Positions 14,815-22,522 of a stretch of DNA of 25,617 nucleotides are shown here, piece by piece. Source of the stretch: Clostridium_AQ sp900552125 (GTDB taxonomy: Bacteria; Bacillota_I; Bacilli_A; Erysipelotrichales; Erysipelotrichaceae); assembly GCA_037892765.1 (NCBI GenBank), contig JBBKBW010000039.1; one strand, written 5' to 3'. The notes beneath the pieces were generated by a model that was given only the letters and a program-made list of their open reading frames with translations, ran no database searches and was not told the DNA's origin. The position numbers and the translations under genes are program-made. How positions within the stretch are numbered: position 1 is the first letter of the stretch; every line of letters begins with the position of its first letter.

Positions 14815-14868
14815 AGTATATGATATTTATACGGATAAAAAATGTTTTAATTACGTGAAAATATGTGA
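14815..14868 (-). promoter_or_regulatory. Activator box and -10 of right small RNA
   Basis: Minus-strand TCACATATTTTCAC (14868-14855), then 34 bp, then -10 TATACT (14820-14815). The box sequence and its spacing to -10 are the same as in the left copy, while the DNA between differs. No usable -35 is seen. The box begins 10 bp after the ArsR-type gene's stop codon. Confidence 0.7.
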
Positions 14869-14877
14869 AGTAATTTA

Positions 14878-15969
14878 CTAGGAATTGTTTAATAATTTTC
14901 CTTTAGCCGATTCTAAGAAAATTTCAACAAATTCTCGATTCATAGAATAATACAAACGATTATTCTCTTTACGCACCTGAATAAAGCCTGCATTCATCAA
15001 TGCCTGCATATGATACGATATCGTTGGTGTCGTAAGCTTCAGCTCTTTTGCAATCTGTGCACCATAAGCACTTTGCTTAGATACATAACATAAAATATCA
15101 AACTTACTCTTATCACTCAACAGCTTCAATCCATTACATATTGATTCTATGCTTAAGCCTTCTTTTTTATACTGCATGATAACAAAAATATCTAAGCCCC
15201 ATATCAGAAATGGATGAGGTGATGATGATAGAAACTGTGTTGTATAACTAAAAGATCGATATCCTCCATAAGTTGGATAAACAAATACTTCTTCTCCCAA
15301 AGTGTCATCTATGTGCAAGCCGGAAATATGGAAAAATGCTTCTAACATACCTCCCTCTGGATACGATTGATTTACTTCATCTAAAAATAAATCCATACCT
15401 CTCTGATAATCTTTTTCATATTTTTTCCAGATTGGTTCAAGCTCTTCCATTAATGAACAACACATTTTAAAAGTTTCTTGAAAATCCTGATTTTTCATCA
15501 TTAGATTCCATTTAAATTCAAGAGATAACTTTGTCGCGTCTAAATCCGTCAACAATTGAACTGGTGTTCTCTTCACATAATCATTCTCATCAGTACTTGA
15601 AATAAATGCCCTTATAAGACAATATGGATCTTTCTGATATACGTCTTCAAGCTTTTTTAGCTGTTTTTTCCAATCCTTTTCTTCTGCATCCAAGTAACAA
15701 TGAATAAAGCTTCGTAAAGGAGGACAGCTATCCATTCCTTCATTATGAAATAACACATCTAAATCAGAGGCATATGGCTGATAAATTTTCTGTACATCCT
15801 GATAAATAGCGCGTAATACTTTCTGATGCTCATCATATTGTGCCTGTTTTATTTCCGGTAGACTTGCAGAATCGCTTAAATATTTCTTTGCCTGCTCATC
15901 AACACACAGTTCTATCCACCAGCAGAATTCAATTAAAGGCTGATATCTATTCATATAACGAATGCGCAT
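14878..15969 (-). CDS. ArsR-family transcriptional regulator with a large N-terminal domain
   Basis: A 363-residue protein. The C-terminal 90 residues form an ArsR-type winged helix: LKLLSDKSKFDILCYVSKQS, then AQIAKELKLTTPTISYHMQAL as recognition region and RKENNRLYYSMNRE as wing. The first 260 residues are helical, rich in acidic and aromatic residues, and probably a ligand-sensing domain of the DUF5937-like kind; no metal-binding Cys pair is seen, so it is not an arsenic or metal sensor of the classic kind. It is encoded 16 nt after the MFS exporter gene and probably represses that operon by binding the ATTAGAT palindromes at 17231-17301. AGAGGAGC before the ATG supports the start. Confidence 0.82.
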   Translation of the reverse strand: MRIRYMNRYQPLIEFCWWIELCVDEQAKKYLSDSASLPEIKQAQYDEHQKVLRAIYQDVQKIYQPYASDLDVLFHNEGMDSCPPLRSFIHCYLDAEEKDWKKQLKKLEDVYQKDPYCLIRAFISSTDENDYVKRTPVQLLTDLDATKLSLEFKWNLMMKNQDFQETFKMCCSLMEELEPIWKKYEKDYQRGMDLFLDEVNQSYPEGGMLEAFFHISGLHIDDTLGEEVFVYPTYGGYRSFSYTTQFLSSSPHPFLIWGLDIFVIMQYKKEGLSIESICNGLKLLSDKSKFDILCYVSKQSAYGAQIAKELKLTTPTISYHMQALMNAGFIQVRKENNRLYYSMNREFVEIFLESAKGKLLNNS

Positions 15970-15985
15970 AAATAATGCTCCTCTC

Positions 15986-17215
15986 TTATAACTGTTTTAG
16001 TGATTTCATAAATATCATACCCGCAAATACTAGAAAAGTAAATAATGCAAAAGATAGGAAAATCATTGGTATTGTGATATGAAGACAAATAACACTCATT
16101 AAAAAAGAAGTTATTGGAAGAGCCAAAGTAGAACTTGCGTTAAGGATGGCACTGACTCTTGCTAGATATGTTTTCTCTACCTGCTTCATAAGCGCTATGT
16201 TAATCACATTAATCATTAAGGCTATGAAACATCCAAATAAAAAAGAAGAAATAAACATCATAGCTACAAGAAACATCTCGTTAAAAGGAATCATCATCAC
16301 TAATAGGATATAATAAACTCCCGTCGCAAAACCACCCCATAAAAATAAGGTACGATTCGTTATTTTAGTATGAAGATAAGGGTAAATAAAGGAACCAATC
16401 CCCATGCCAATCGATAAAGCAATTGAAGAAAGTGATAACATCGTTGCCCCCTCATGTAATATATCACTAATAAATGGTGTCAAAAAGGAGTTATATGGCA
16501 CTAGTACAACATTAGTTAATGCACAGCCAAAGCAAATAAAAATTAATACCGGAATTCCTTTTACATACCCTACTCCCTCTTTTAAGAGCTGAAAATGCGT
16601 TTTTTCCTGTTTTACAGATGATATAGATTCCTCTTTCACATGGATACAGAAAATCAGTAATGCAGAAAGAATAAAAGAAATGGCATCACAGATGATTGCG
16701 CCAAAAATACCAGCACTGGCAATCAGTATTCCTCCAACCCCTGTACCAATCAGTTCACAGATACGATAAGATGACTGTGCAAAAGAAATTCCAAAATCAT
16801 AATATTGCTTATCTAAAATCGATGGAATAAAGGAGGTAGATGCAGGACTATGAAAAGCTTCTAATGTATTATTTAAAAATGTAATTGCCAGTAACATCCA
16901 TGGTTTTAGTAATCCCCTGACAAAGAGTATCGCAATACAGGCAGTAAGAAAACCTCTCGCAACATCAGTTAAAATTAAAATTCGCTTCTTTTCCATTTTC
17001 TCTACGATAGCTCCTGCAAGAGGTTGAATTAAAACATTAGGCATCATATTCACTCCAAACATGATTGCTGACCAGCTTGCAGATCCAGTCAAATCATAAA
17101 TTAGCCAAGTAAAGGCTATCATATCAATAGAATCCCCTAAACGATTGATAAAATTTGCACCTGTTAGCTTTAAATACTCTTTTTGAGATAATATCTGTTT
17201 ATAGTTTTGTTTCAT
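15986..17215 (-). CDS. MFS transporter (drug-efflux type)
   Basis: A 409-residue major facilitator with about 12 membrane segments, like the macrolide-efflux/enterobactin exporter-like MFS group common in Firmicutes. The N-terminus has NFINRLGDSIDMIAFTWLIYDLTGS, a frequent opening of that group, and the loop after segment 2 reads GAIVEKMEKKRILILTD, the MFS motif A position. Substrate is unknown; drug export is a guess from family and from its regulator gene. It is the first gene of a two-gene operon with the ArsR-type regulator. TTGGAGGT, 8 nt before the ATG, gives a strong ribosome site. Expression should be controlled at the operator region just upstream. Confidence 0.87.
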   Translation of the reverse strand: MKQNYKQILSQKEYLKLTGANFINRLGDSIDMIAFTWLIYDLTGSASWSAIMFGVNMMPNVLIQPLAGAIVEKMEKKRILILTDVARGFLTACIAILFVRGLLKPWMLLAITFLNNTLEAFHSPASTSFIPSILDKQYYDFGISFAQSSYRICELIGTGVGGILIASAGIFGAIICDAISFILSALLIFCIHVKEESISSVKQEKTHFQLLKEGVGYVKGIPVLIFICFGCALTNVVLVPYNSFLTPFISDILHEGATMLSLSSIALSIGMGIGSFIYPYLHTKITNRTLFLWGGFATGVYYILLVMMIPFNEMFLVAMMFISSFLFGCFIALMINVINIALMKQVEKTYLARVSAILNASSTLALPITSFLMSVICLHITIPMIFLSFALFTFLVFAGMIFMKSLKQL

Positions 17216-17230
17216 ATATATCTACCTCCA

Positions 17231-17301
17231 ATATTAGATACTTATATAATAATAAAAAGATAGATTATTGTCAATGTCAATATTAGATATTCATCTAATA
17301 T
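17231..17301 (-). promoter_or_regulatory. Promoter and palindromic operators of the MFS/ArsR operon
   Basis: On the minus strand, -35 TTGACA (17274-17269), a 17-nt spacer and -10 TATTAT (17251-17246). Just upstream of the -35 is a perfect palindrome, ATATTAGAT-ATTC-ATCTAATAT (17280-17301). A half-matching copy, ATATTAGATA, lies at 17231-17240, over the expected start. Two copies bracketing the promoter suggest repression by the operon's own ArsR-type protein. Confidence 0.78.
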
Positions 17302-17307
17302 ATAAGC

Positions 17308-17336
17308 AAAAAAAAAGAATGTGGAAAGCCACACTC
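17308..17336 (-). terminator. Terminator of the esterase gene
   Basis: On the minus strand GAGTGTGG-CTTT-CCACATTC (one G-U pair) is followed by T9. The first base of the hairpin is the last base of the gene's TAG stop. Confidence 0.9.
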
Positions 17337-18091
17337 TAAACCATGAACTGTAAAAAATAATCTAATTGTTTCTTCCACCAATACCAGTCATGAGAAACAT
17401 CATATCCCCAATAATCAATCCAAACATCAACATGTTTTGTCGCAAAGATTTCTTCTAATACATGAAGATCCTGCTCCATTTCCTGCTCCCATGCACCTTT
17501 ACCGCAGCAAATCACAATTTCAGATTTGCGATACAAATCTAAATATGGATGATCCTCAGGCATATTTGATAGGTAATCAAGTGGGGAATTTCGATAAATC
17601 AATTCATCATGATAATCTTGGAAGAAATAATCCGCATGATATAATCCACTCATCGCAATTACGCGATTAAATAGATCTGGTCTTCGCAAAAAGAAATTAA
17701 GCGCATGATACGCTCCCATACTACATCCGCAGGTCATCACTCCTTTTGGTTCAATACCACCATTATCAGCTAAATTTATTTCCTTCATACGTGGTACCAG
17801 CTCATCTACAATATAATGATAATAACGTTCATGTTGTTCTATACGCTCTGTAGGATTTCCCTGTATATTGCTCCAAGTTTCCTGATCAATACTGTCACAG
17901 CAAAAGAATTGAACTCTGCCGCTATTGATATATTCTTTAACCGCATCAATCATCCCAAAATTTTCAAAGTCATAAAATCTACCATCTTGAGCAGGAAATA
18001 CAAGGCAAGGAATCCCTGCATGTCCAAACACCTTAAATTCCATATCTCGATTCAACTCATGACTAAATTCTTTAAAATATTCTACTTTCAT
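17336..18091 (-). CDS. Esterase-family alpha/beta hydrolase (esterase D-like)
   Basis: A 251-residue soluble hydrolase. The nucleophile elbow is GCSMG (S124, residues 122-126), followed by AYHALNFFLRRPDLFNRVIAMSG, as in the 'putative esterase' (PF00756) family. The catalytic His is probably H234 in YDVSHDWYWW. The acid residue is not certain. Many proteins of this family hydrolyse S-formylglutathione or carbohydrate esters; the substrate is unknown here. I start at the ATG at 18091, because GAGGAGG lies 7 nt upstream of it; a longer frame starts 11 codons earlier without a ribosome site. Probably monocistronic. A possible promoter is TAGACT, 17 nt, TAATAA in the upstream region. Confidence 0.85.
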   Translation of the reverse strand: MKVEYFKEFSHELNRDMEFKVFGHAGIPCLVFPAQDGRFYDFENFGMIDAVKEYINSGRVQFFCCDSIDQETWSNIQGNPTERIEQHERYYHYIVDELVPRMKEINLADNGGIEPKGVMTCGCSMGAYHALNFFLRRPDLFNRVIAMSGLYHADYFFQDYHDELIYRNSPLDYLSNMPEDHPYLDLYRKSEIVICCGKGAWEQEMEQDLHVLEEIFATKHVDVWIDYWGYDVSHDWYWWKKQLDYFLQFMV

Positions 18092-18470
18092 ACTGCTTCC
18101 TCCTCTATTATTATCCATACACAAACAACCAGTCTATTCACTACCTTATTTAATTATGTTAAATTCATACCAAAAGTATCTTTAATTATCTTTATTATTA
18201 TCATGTTATATTTAATTATTATGTTTATGCTAGGATAGTAATTATACGTTGTTCATCTTAGCTTCATTATATCATATTTTTATTTACATAAACGAAAAAA
18301 ATACTGCATTTATTAATTTTTAACAATTTTCATAAGATGATAATATTTTATTATTAACTTATATTTCTCTTTCATGAAAACATATCCGATTAAGTATGCG
18401 CATTCATTGATGCTAATTTCTTTTCTTTTCTCTAATATTTGAAAAAACATATGTTAAACTGCGAAATAAT

Positions 18471-18499
18471 TTGTATTTCCCACCATTTCGTATTATTAT
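18471..18499 (+). promoter_or_regulatory. Possible promoter of typA
   Basis: TTGTAT (18471-18476), a 17-nt spacer and TATTAT (18494-18499), about 29 nt before the ATG. The match is moderate. The rest of 18092-18470 is AT-rich, with no gene or structure that I recognise. Confidence 0.4.
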
Positions 18500-18527
18500 T
18501 ATAGATGGTTTTAAAGGTGGAATAAAA

Positions 18528-20366
18528 ATGAATGAAAAAGAAAAGATTATAAATATCGCGGTCATTGCCCACGTAGATGCAGGAAAATCTACCCTTGTAG
18601 ATGCTTTCCTTCGCCAAAGCGATGTATTTCGCAGCAATGAAGAAGTTGTCGACTGTGTCATGGACAGCAATGATTTAGAAAGAGAACGTGGTATTACCAT
18701 TTACTCTAAAAACTGTAGTGTAATTCATGATGGTGTAAAAATCAATATTGTAGATACTCCAGGCCATGCAGATTTTTCCAGTGAAGTAGAACGTATCATT
18801 AAAACCGTTGATACTGTTATTTTATTGGTAGATTCTAGTGAAGGCCCTATGCCACAGACTCGTTTTGTTTTAAGCAAAGCTTTAGAAATGGGATTACGTC
18901 CTATTCTTCTTATCAACAAAATTGATAAGAAAGATGCTCGCCCACAGGAAGTTGTTGATGAGGTATATGAATTATTCCTTGATTTAAATGCAACGGATGA
19001 ACAGCTTGATTTCCCAATTCTTTATGGAATTGCAAAACAAGGGATTGTACAGTATGACTTAGATACTCCAAGTGACTCTATTGAACCATTGTTTAAAACA
19101 ATCCTAAATCACTGTGATCCTTACCCAGATCTAGATGATGAACCATTACAGATGCAGATCAGTGCACTTGCTTATGATGAATATATTGGACGTTTAGGAA
19201 TCGGTCGTATTTATCAAGGTGTATTAAATGCCCAGCAAAGTGTTGTAGTATGTGATTCCTTTGGTAATGAAAGAACAAACACTACTTCTCAAATCTTCGT
19301 ATATCGTGGATTAAGCCGTGTTTCCGTTAAAGAAGCAAGAAGTGGAGATATCGTAGTAGTTGCAGGTATTTCTGATATTTCAATCGGTGAAACACTTTGT
19401 GAAAAAGACCATGTAATGCCTTTAGAAAGTATTCATGTAGAAGAGCCAACCTTAAGTATGAATTTCATCGTAAACAAATCACCGTTTGCAGGTAAGAGTG
19501 GAAAATTTGTCACATCTCGTAATTTAAAAGAACGTTTAGAAAAAGAATTAGAAGTCAACGTTGGTTTAAAAGTAGAACCTACAGAAAGTGGTGACTGCTT
19601 CAAAGTAAGCGGACGTGGAGAATTACATATTTCTGTCTTATTAGAACAGATGCGCCGTGAAGGCTATGAAGTTGCGGTTAGTAAACCAGAAGTTATCCTT
19701 CATAAAGATGAAAATGGAAAAGTCGTAGAACCTGTAGAAGAGGTTGTCGCTCTTGCCCCTGAAGAATATAGCGGAACAATCATAAACAAATTAAACTTAA
19801 GAAAAGGTACTATGGTTGATATGGTAGAAGAAAATGGTTATTGCCGTATCACTTATGAAGCTCCTACACGTGGTTTATTAGGATATCGTAGTGAATTTAT
19901 TAATGATACTCGTGGAGAAGGAACTTTAGTACGACGTATTAAAGGATATACTCCATATAAAGGTGAAATCACACAGCGAGCAAATGGTGCTATGATTTCT
20001 ACTGAAACAGGTAGTGCCATGACTTATGCATTATGGAATCTACAGGAAAGAGGTACTTTATTTATTTCTCCTCAAACAGAAGTATATGAAGGAATGATCA
20101 TTGGAGAATCCGCAAGAAATGTAGATATGGATGTCAATCCATTGAAAAATAAAAAATTAACAGCAATTCGTTCTAGTGGAAATGATGAGGCAATGCGACT
20201 AACCCCTCCAAAAGAAATGACGTTAGAAGAAGCATTAGAATGGATCAACGATGATGAATTAGTTGAAATTACTCCAGATAGTATTCGTCTACGCAAGAAG
20301 GGCTTAAAGCCTCATGAACGTCGTCAATATTATCGTGAACGCGTAGCTGCAGAAGAAAACAACTAA
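18528..20366 (+). CDS. typA: Translational GTPase TypA/BipA
   Basis: A 612-residue ribosome-binding GTPase. The G-domain motifs are G1 AHVDAGKST (14-22), switch II DTPGHADF and G4 NKIDKKDARP. The following text DEVYELFLDLNATDEQLDFP is diagnostic of TypA. Domain II, EF-G-like domains III and V, and the TypA-specific C-terminal domain ending RKKGLKPHERR complete the usual layout. It acts in late ribosome assembly, mainly under cold or stress. The G1 loop is DAGKST, where most TypA proteins have DHGKTT; Ala at that place is common in TetM-type GTPases. AAAGGTGG lies 7 nt before the ATG at 18528; an ORF start 19 codons earlier is not supported. It is followed by a shared terminator. Confidence 0.95.
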   Translation: MNEKEKIINIAVIAHVDAGKSTLVDAFLRQSDVFRSNEEVVDCVMDSNDLERERGITIYSKNCSVIHDGVKINIVDTPGHADFSSEVERIIKTVDTVILLVDSSEGPMPQTRFVLSKALEMGLRPILLINKIDKKDARPQEVVDEVYELFLDLNATDEQLDFPILYGIAKQGIVQYDLDTPSDSIEPLFKTILNHCDPYPDLDDEPLQMQISALAYDEYIGRLGIGRIYQGVLNAQQSVVVCDSFGNERTNTTSQIFVYRGLSRVSVKEARSGDIVVVAGISDISIGETLCEKDHVMPLESIHVEEPTLSMNFIVNKSPFAGKSGKFVTSRNLKERLEKELEVNVGLKVEPTESGDCFKVSGRGELHISVLLEQMRREGYEVAVSKPEVILHKDENGKVVEPVEEVVALAPEEYSGTIINKLNLRKGTMVDMVEENGYCRITYEAPTRGLLGYRSEFINDTRGEGTLVRRIKGYTPYKGEITQRANGAMISTETGSAMTYALWNLQERGTLFISPQTEVYEGMIIGESARNVDMDVNPLKNKKLTAIRSSGNDEAMRLTPPKEMTLEEALEWINDDELVEITPDSIRLRKKGLKPHERRQYYRERVAAEENN

Positions 20367-20369
20367 AAA

Positions 20370-20397
20370 GAAAGCCACTGCATAGCAGTGGTTCTTT
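20370..20397. terminator. Bidirectional terminator shared by typA and the zinc-ribbon gene
   Basis: CCACTGC-ATA-GCAGTGG with extra A-T pairs and a U-rich tract on both strands. It lies between the typA stop and the stop of the convergent gene, so it serves both. Confidence 0.87.
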
Positions 20398-20790
20398 TTA
20401 TGTTCTTTTATCGAACTTCGTTTTACATTTTGGACAAGTTATCGTAATTTCTCCCCTACCTCTTGGAACACGTAGACGCTGTTTACAAGTAGGACAGGTA
20501 AAGTATTTATGAGTCTTACGATCCTGAAATTCTTTTTTCTTAGTTCTATACTTGTTCTGAATCGGATAAACCTTTCCCATAAATTTTGCATTTTCCTGAG
20601 CACGTTTATATGTATTACGACTCAAGATTCGAAACCAGCACCACACGATCAGCAGTAACGCAATCGTATTGACAAATGGTATTCTAAAAAATGTTCCTAG
20701 AATCGTTACAACTAGATATAGAATCAAAATCGCAAATGAAAGCTGATCTACTCCATATCTACCTCGCATAAAATTCTGAAGCCATCTCAT
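20398..20790 (-). CDS. Two-TM membrane protein with C-terminal zinc ribbon
   Basis: A 130-residue protein. Two membrane segments (about 15-33 and 38-56) precede a basic linker. A zinc ribbon with CPTC (99-102) and CPKC (119-122) lies 16 residues apart, followed by a short basic tail. Such small zinc-ribbon membrane proteins are common in Firmicutes and have no assigned function. I start at 20790, since AAGGGAG lies 8 nt upstream; the longer frame (to 20817) has no such site. Its extended -10 promoter (TGTTATAAT) is at 20826-20818. The Shine-Dalgarno GGGAGTT is complementary to AACTCCC of the left small RNA, a 7-nt match. Confidence 0.8.
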   Translation of the reverse strand: MRWLQNFMRGRYGVDQLSFAILILYLVVTILGTFFRIPFVNTIALLLIVWCWFRILSRNTYKRAQENAKFMGKVYPIQNKYRTKKKEFQDRKTHKYFTCPTCKQRLRVPRGRGEITITCPKCKTKFDKRT

Positions 20791-20817
20791 TTTAAAAACT
20801 CCCTTCGATTGTTTCAT

Positions 20818-20826
20818 ATTATAACA
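20818..20826 (-). promoter_or_regulatory. Extended -10 promoter of the zinc-ribbon gene
   Basis: The minus strand reads TGTTATAAT, a perfect -10 with TGn extension, 27 nt before the chosen ATG. Confidence 0.65.
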
Positions 20827-20848
20827 CCATATAAGCTAGAAAACCACC

Positions 20849-20869
20849 TTATCAAACACTTTTTGATAA
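20849..20869. repeat. 8-bp inverted repeat between divergent promoters
   Basis: TTATCAAA-CACTT-TTTGATAA lies between the promoters of the zinc-ribbon gene and of ribU. There is no U-tract, so it is not a terminator. It could be an operator, but no regulator is identified. Confidence 0.4.
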
Positions 20870-20906
20870 TATCACATAGTATTGCTTAATTTCGAAAGTA
20901 AAAGAG

Positions 20907-20935
20907 TTGACGATTAAGGTAAAGATTGTTAATAT
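20907..20935 (+). promoter_or_regulatory. SigA-type promoter of ribU
   Basis: TTGACG (20907-20912), a 17-nt spacer and TAATAT (20930-20935) with a TGn extension. The transcript starts just before the FMN aptamer. Confidence 0.87.
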
Positions 20936-20947
20936 ATAGGTGACAAA

Positions 20948-21056
20948 AACTTCAGGGTCGGGTGCAATTCCCAATCGGCGGTAAACCCCGCAAGCCAAAA
21001 TGGCAGGAACCGAGTGAAATTCCGGTGGCGACAGTATAGTCTGGATGGAAGAAGTT
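20948..21056 (+). promoter_or_regulatory. FMN riboswitch (RFN element)
   Basis: The RFN landmarks are present in order: TTCAGGGTCGGGTG, AATTCCCAATCGGCGGTAA, ACCCCGC, GGCAGGAACCGAGTGAAATT, CCGGTGGCGACAGTATAGTC and GGATGGAAGAAG. The basal stem pairs AACTTC (20948-20953) with GAAGTT (21051-21056). FMN binding should reduce expression of the riboflavin importer, and the terminator at 21079-21107 is the likely output. Confidence 0.95.
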
Positions 21057-21078
21057 ATGTTTTTTTCTATATGTCCCT

Positions 21079-21107
21079 AAAGGTTTTGTTGAAAACCTTT
21101 TTCTTTT
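21079..21107 (+). terminator. Riboswitch expression-platform terminator
   Basis: AAAGGTTTT-GTTG-AAAACCTTT is a perfect 9-bp stem followed by TTCTTTT, lying between aptamer and ribosome site. I did not find a clear antiterminator partner. Confidence 0.8.
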
Positions 21108-21139
21108 GGAAAAAGGCTGACAAAAAGGAGGAAAATAAA

Positions 21140-21754
21140 ATGTCAGCATATGTTTCAACAAAAAGCAGAATGAGTGTACAGACACTCGCAAAAATCAGTA
21201 TTCTAGGAGCTCTTGCTTTTCTGGTCATGCTATTTGAAATTTCATTGCCTTTTGCTCCAGAATTCTACAAACTTGGATTTGATGAAGTAATCGTTCTCTT
21301 AGGTGGCTTTGCCTTAGGTCCTTGGGCAGCCGTTTGTATTGAAGCTCTAAAGATTGCCTTAAATCTTATTATTGGCGGAAGTATCACAATGGGTGTTGGT
21401 GAAATTGCAAATTTCCTAATTGGATTAGCTTTTGTACTACCAGCCACAATTCTATATCAAAGAAATAAAACAAGAAAACAGGCTTGTATCGGATTAATCG
21501 TAGGCATCATTTCAATGACAATCATTGGTGGTCTATTAAACTACTTTGTAATCTTACCTGCTTATGCTTTCTTTATGAATATGCCAATGGAAAACATAAT
21601 CGCATTAGGACAGGTGTTAAATCCTAATATCAATGGAGTCTTAACACTAGTACTGCTTGCGACTACACCATTTAATCTATTAAAAGGAATTTTATGCAGT
21701 GCAATTGTATTTATCTCCTATAAAAAAGTTTCTCCTATTATTAAGAGACAGTAA
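21140..21754 (+). CDS. ribU: Riboflavin ECF transporter S component RibU
   Basis: A 204-residue membrane protein with about six membrane segments. The N-terminal part (KISILGALAFLVMLFEISLP) and FYKLGFDEVIVLLGGFALGP, then EALKIALNLIIGGS and GEIANFLIGLAFVLPA, match RibU S components. It binds riboflavin and works with the general ECF module (EcfA, EcfA', EcfT), which is not in this window. The start at 21140 is set by AAGGAGG upstream; the frame extends back into the riboswitch, which is not coding. Its regulation by the FMN riboswitch agrees with the substrate. A strong bidirectional terminator follows directly. Confidence 0.95.
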   Translation: MSAYVSTKSRMSVQTLAKISILGALAFLVMLFEISLPFAPEFYKLGFDEVIVLLGGFALGPWAAVCIEALKIALNLIIGGSITMGVGEIANFLIGLAFVLPATILYQRNKTRKQACIGLIVGIISMTIIGGLLNYFVILPAYAFFMNMPMENIIALGQVLNPNINGVLTLVLLATTPFNLLKGILCSAIVFISYKKVSPIIKRQ

Positions 21755-21755
21755 T

Positions 21756-21796
21756 TTAAAAACCTTCTACAGTTCATTCATGTAGAAGGTTTTTTC
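21756..21796. terminator. Bidirectional terminator between ribU and the ABC permease gene
   Basis: AAAAACCTTCTACA pairs perfectly with TGTAGAAGGTTTTT around a 9-nt loop, with T-tracts on both sides. The last codons and the stop of the convergent permease gene (21767) are part of the hairpin. Confidence 0.93.
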
Positions 21797-22522
21797 ATCC
21801 TCATTTTTCTTCCAAAACATATGTAGTAAAATATCCATAAATAAAAGAATAAGAATTATCCATCCTGTCCAGGCAAATACTCCAGTCATATCAGAATTCA
21901 ATCGACAAAGATTCATCTGTCGGCCGATTCCTATTTGAACCTGACCTAAGATTTCTGCCATTACTCCTACTTTAAAAGTTAAAGACATCCCATTTGATAA
22001 AGATGCTTGAATAGAAGAACCTAATAAAGGTAAGTATACATGTCTAATTTTATAACTCGTCTTTTTAGGATATAACTGTATGACTTTTATCAGATTTTGA
22101 TCAATATGATTTAATCCGCTATAAATATTAGCATATATCGTAGGAAAAATAATTAGAAAACTTACGATAGAAGCACTGGAATCACTGCCAAACCATAATA
22201 AGATTACGATAATAAAAGATATATTAGGAACACTGCGCATTAAAAGCAACAAAGGATAAAATACATCATGAAACAATTTAAACTGATAAGCTAAGAACGC
22301 ACAGCTCCCTGCGATAATAAAGGCCACACATAGGCCTCCCCAGGAACGAAACAATGTATATATAAGATTCTCATAAAATGAAGGCATTGTTAGCTGTGAA
22401 AGCATTAAACGAAATACATCAAGTGGATAAGGAATAATAAAATCATTATCCATCATCGCAGCTAAGATCCACCATATTAGAAATAAGACAAAAGCTGAAG
22501 ATATAACTCTTACCTGTTTCAT
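21767..22522 (-). CDS. ABC transporter permease of the SsuC/TauC/ThiX type, without partner genes here
   Basis: A 251-residue permease with about six membrane segments. The pattern RSWGGLCVAFIIAG, LLLMRSVPNISFIIVILLWFG, and the EAA-loop-like KIRHVYLPLLGSSIQASLSNGMSLTFKVGVMAE place it with nitrate/sulfonate/taurine or thiamine-precursor permeases. No ATPase or binding-protein gene is near, so its partners must be elsewhere. Substrate is not assigned. It overlaps the SRAP gene upstream by 4 bp, so it is the last gene in a three-gene operon. Its C-terminal codons (EKTFYMNEL) and stop are encoded within the terminator shared with ribU. Confidence 0.85.
   Translation of the reverse strand: MKQVRVISSAFVLFLIWWILAAMMDNDFIIPYPLDVFRLMLSQLTMPSFYENLIYTLFRSWGGLCVAFIIAGSCAFLAYQFKLFHDVFYPLLLLMRSVPNISFIIVILLWFGSDSSASIVSFLIIFPTIYANIYSGLNHIDQNLIKVIQLYPKKTSYKIRHVYLPLLGSSIQASLSNGMSLTFKVGVMAEILGQVQIGIGRQMNLCRLNSDMTGVFAWTGWIILILLFMDILLHMFWKKNEDEKTFYMNEL

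Noticed and set aside
13982..14868. Inverted similar sequences flanking the HxlR-type gene, as ends of a mobile element
   Set aside because: Each half is a complete promoter-RNA-terminator unit with compensating stem differences; no transposase or target-site duplication is seen.
18092..18124. 11-codon N-terminal extension of the esterase gene
   Set aside because: GAGGAGG lies within this stretch, 7 nt before the inner ATG at 18091.
17816..18238. Plus-strand ORF of 140 codons opposite the esterase gene
   Set aside because: It is mostly antisense to a clear enzyme, of low-complexity Ile/Phe/Thr composition, with no ribosome site.
18471..18527. 19-codon N-terminal extension of typA
   Set aside because: It has no ribosome site and overlaps the promoter; AAAGGTGG precedes the ATG at 18528, which matches the usual TypA start.
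21014..21139. 42-codon N-terminal extension of ribU
   Set aside because: It is part of the FMN aptamer and expression platform; AAGGAGG precedes the ATG at 21140.
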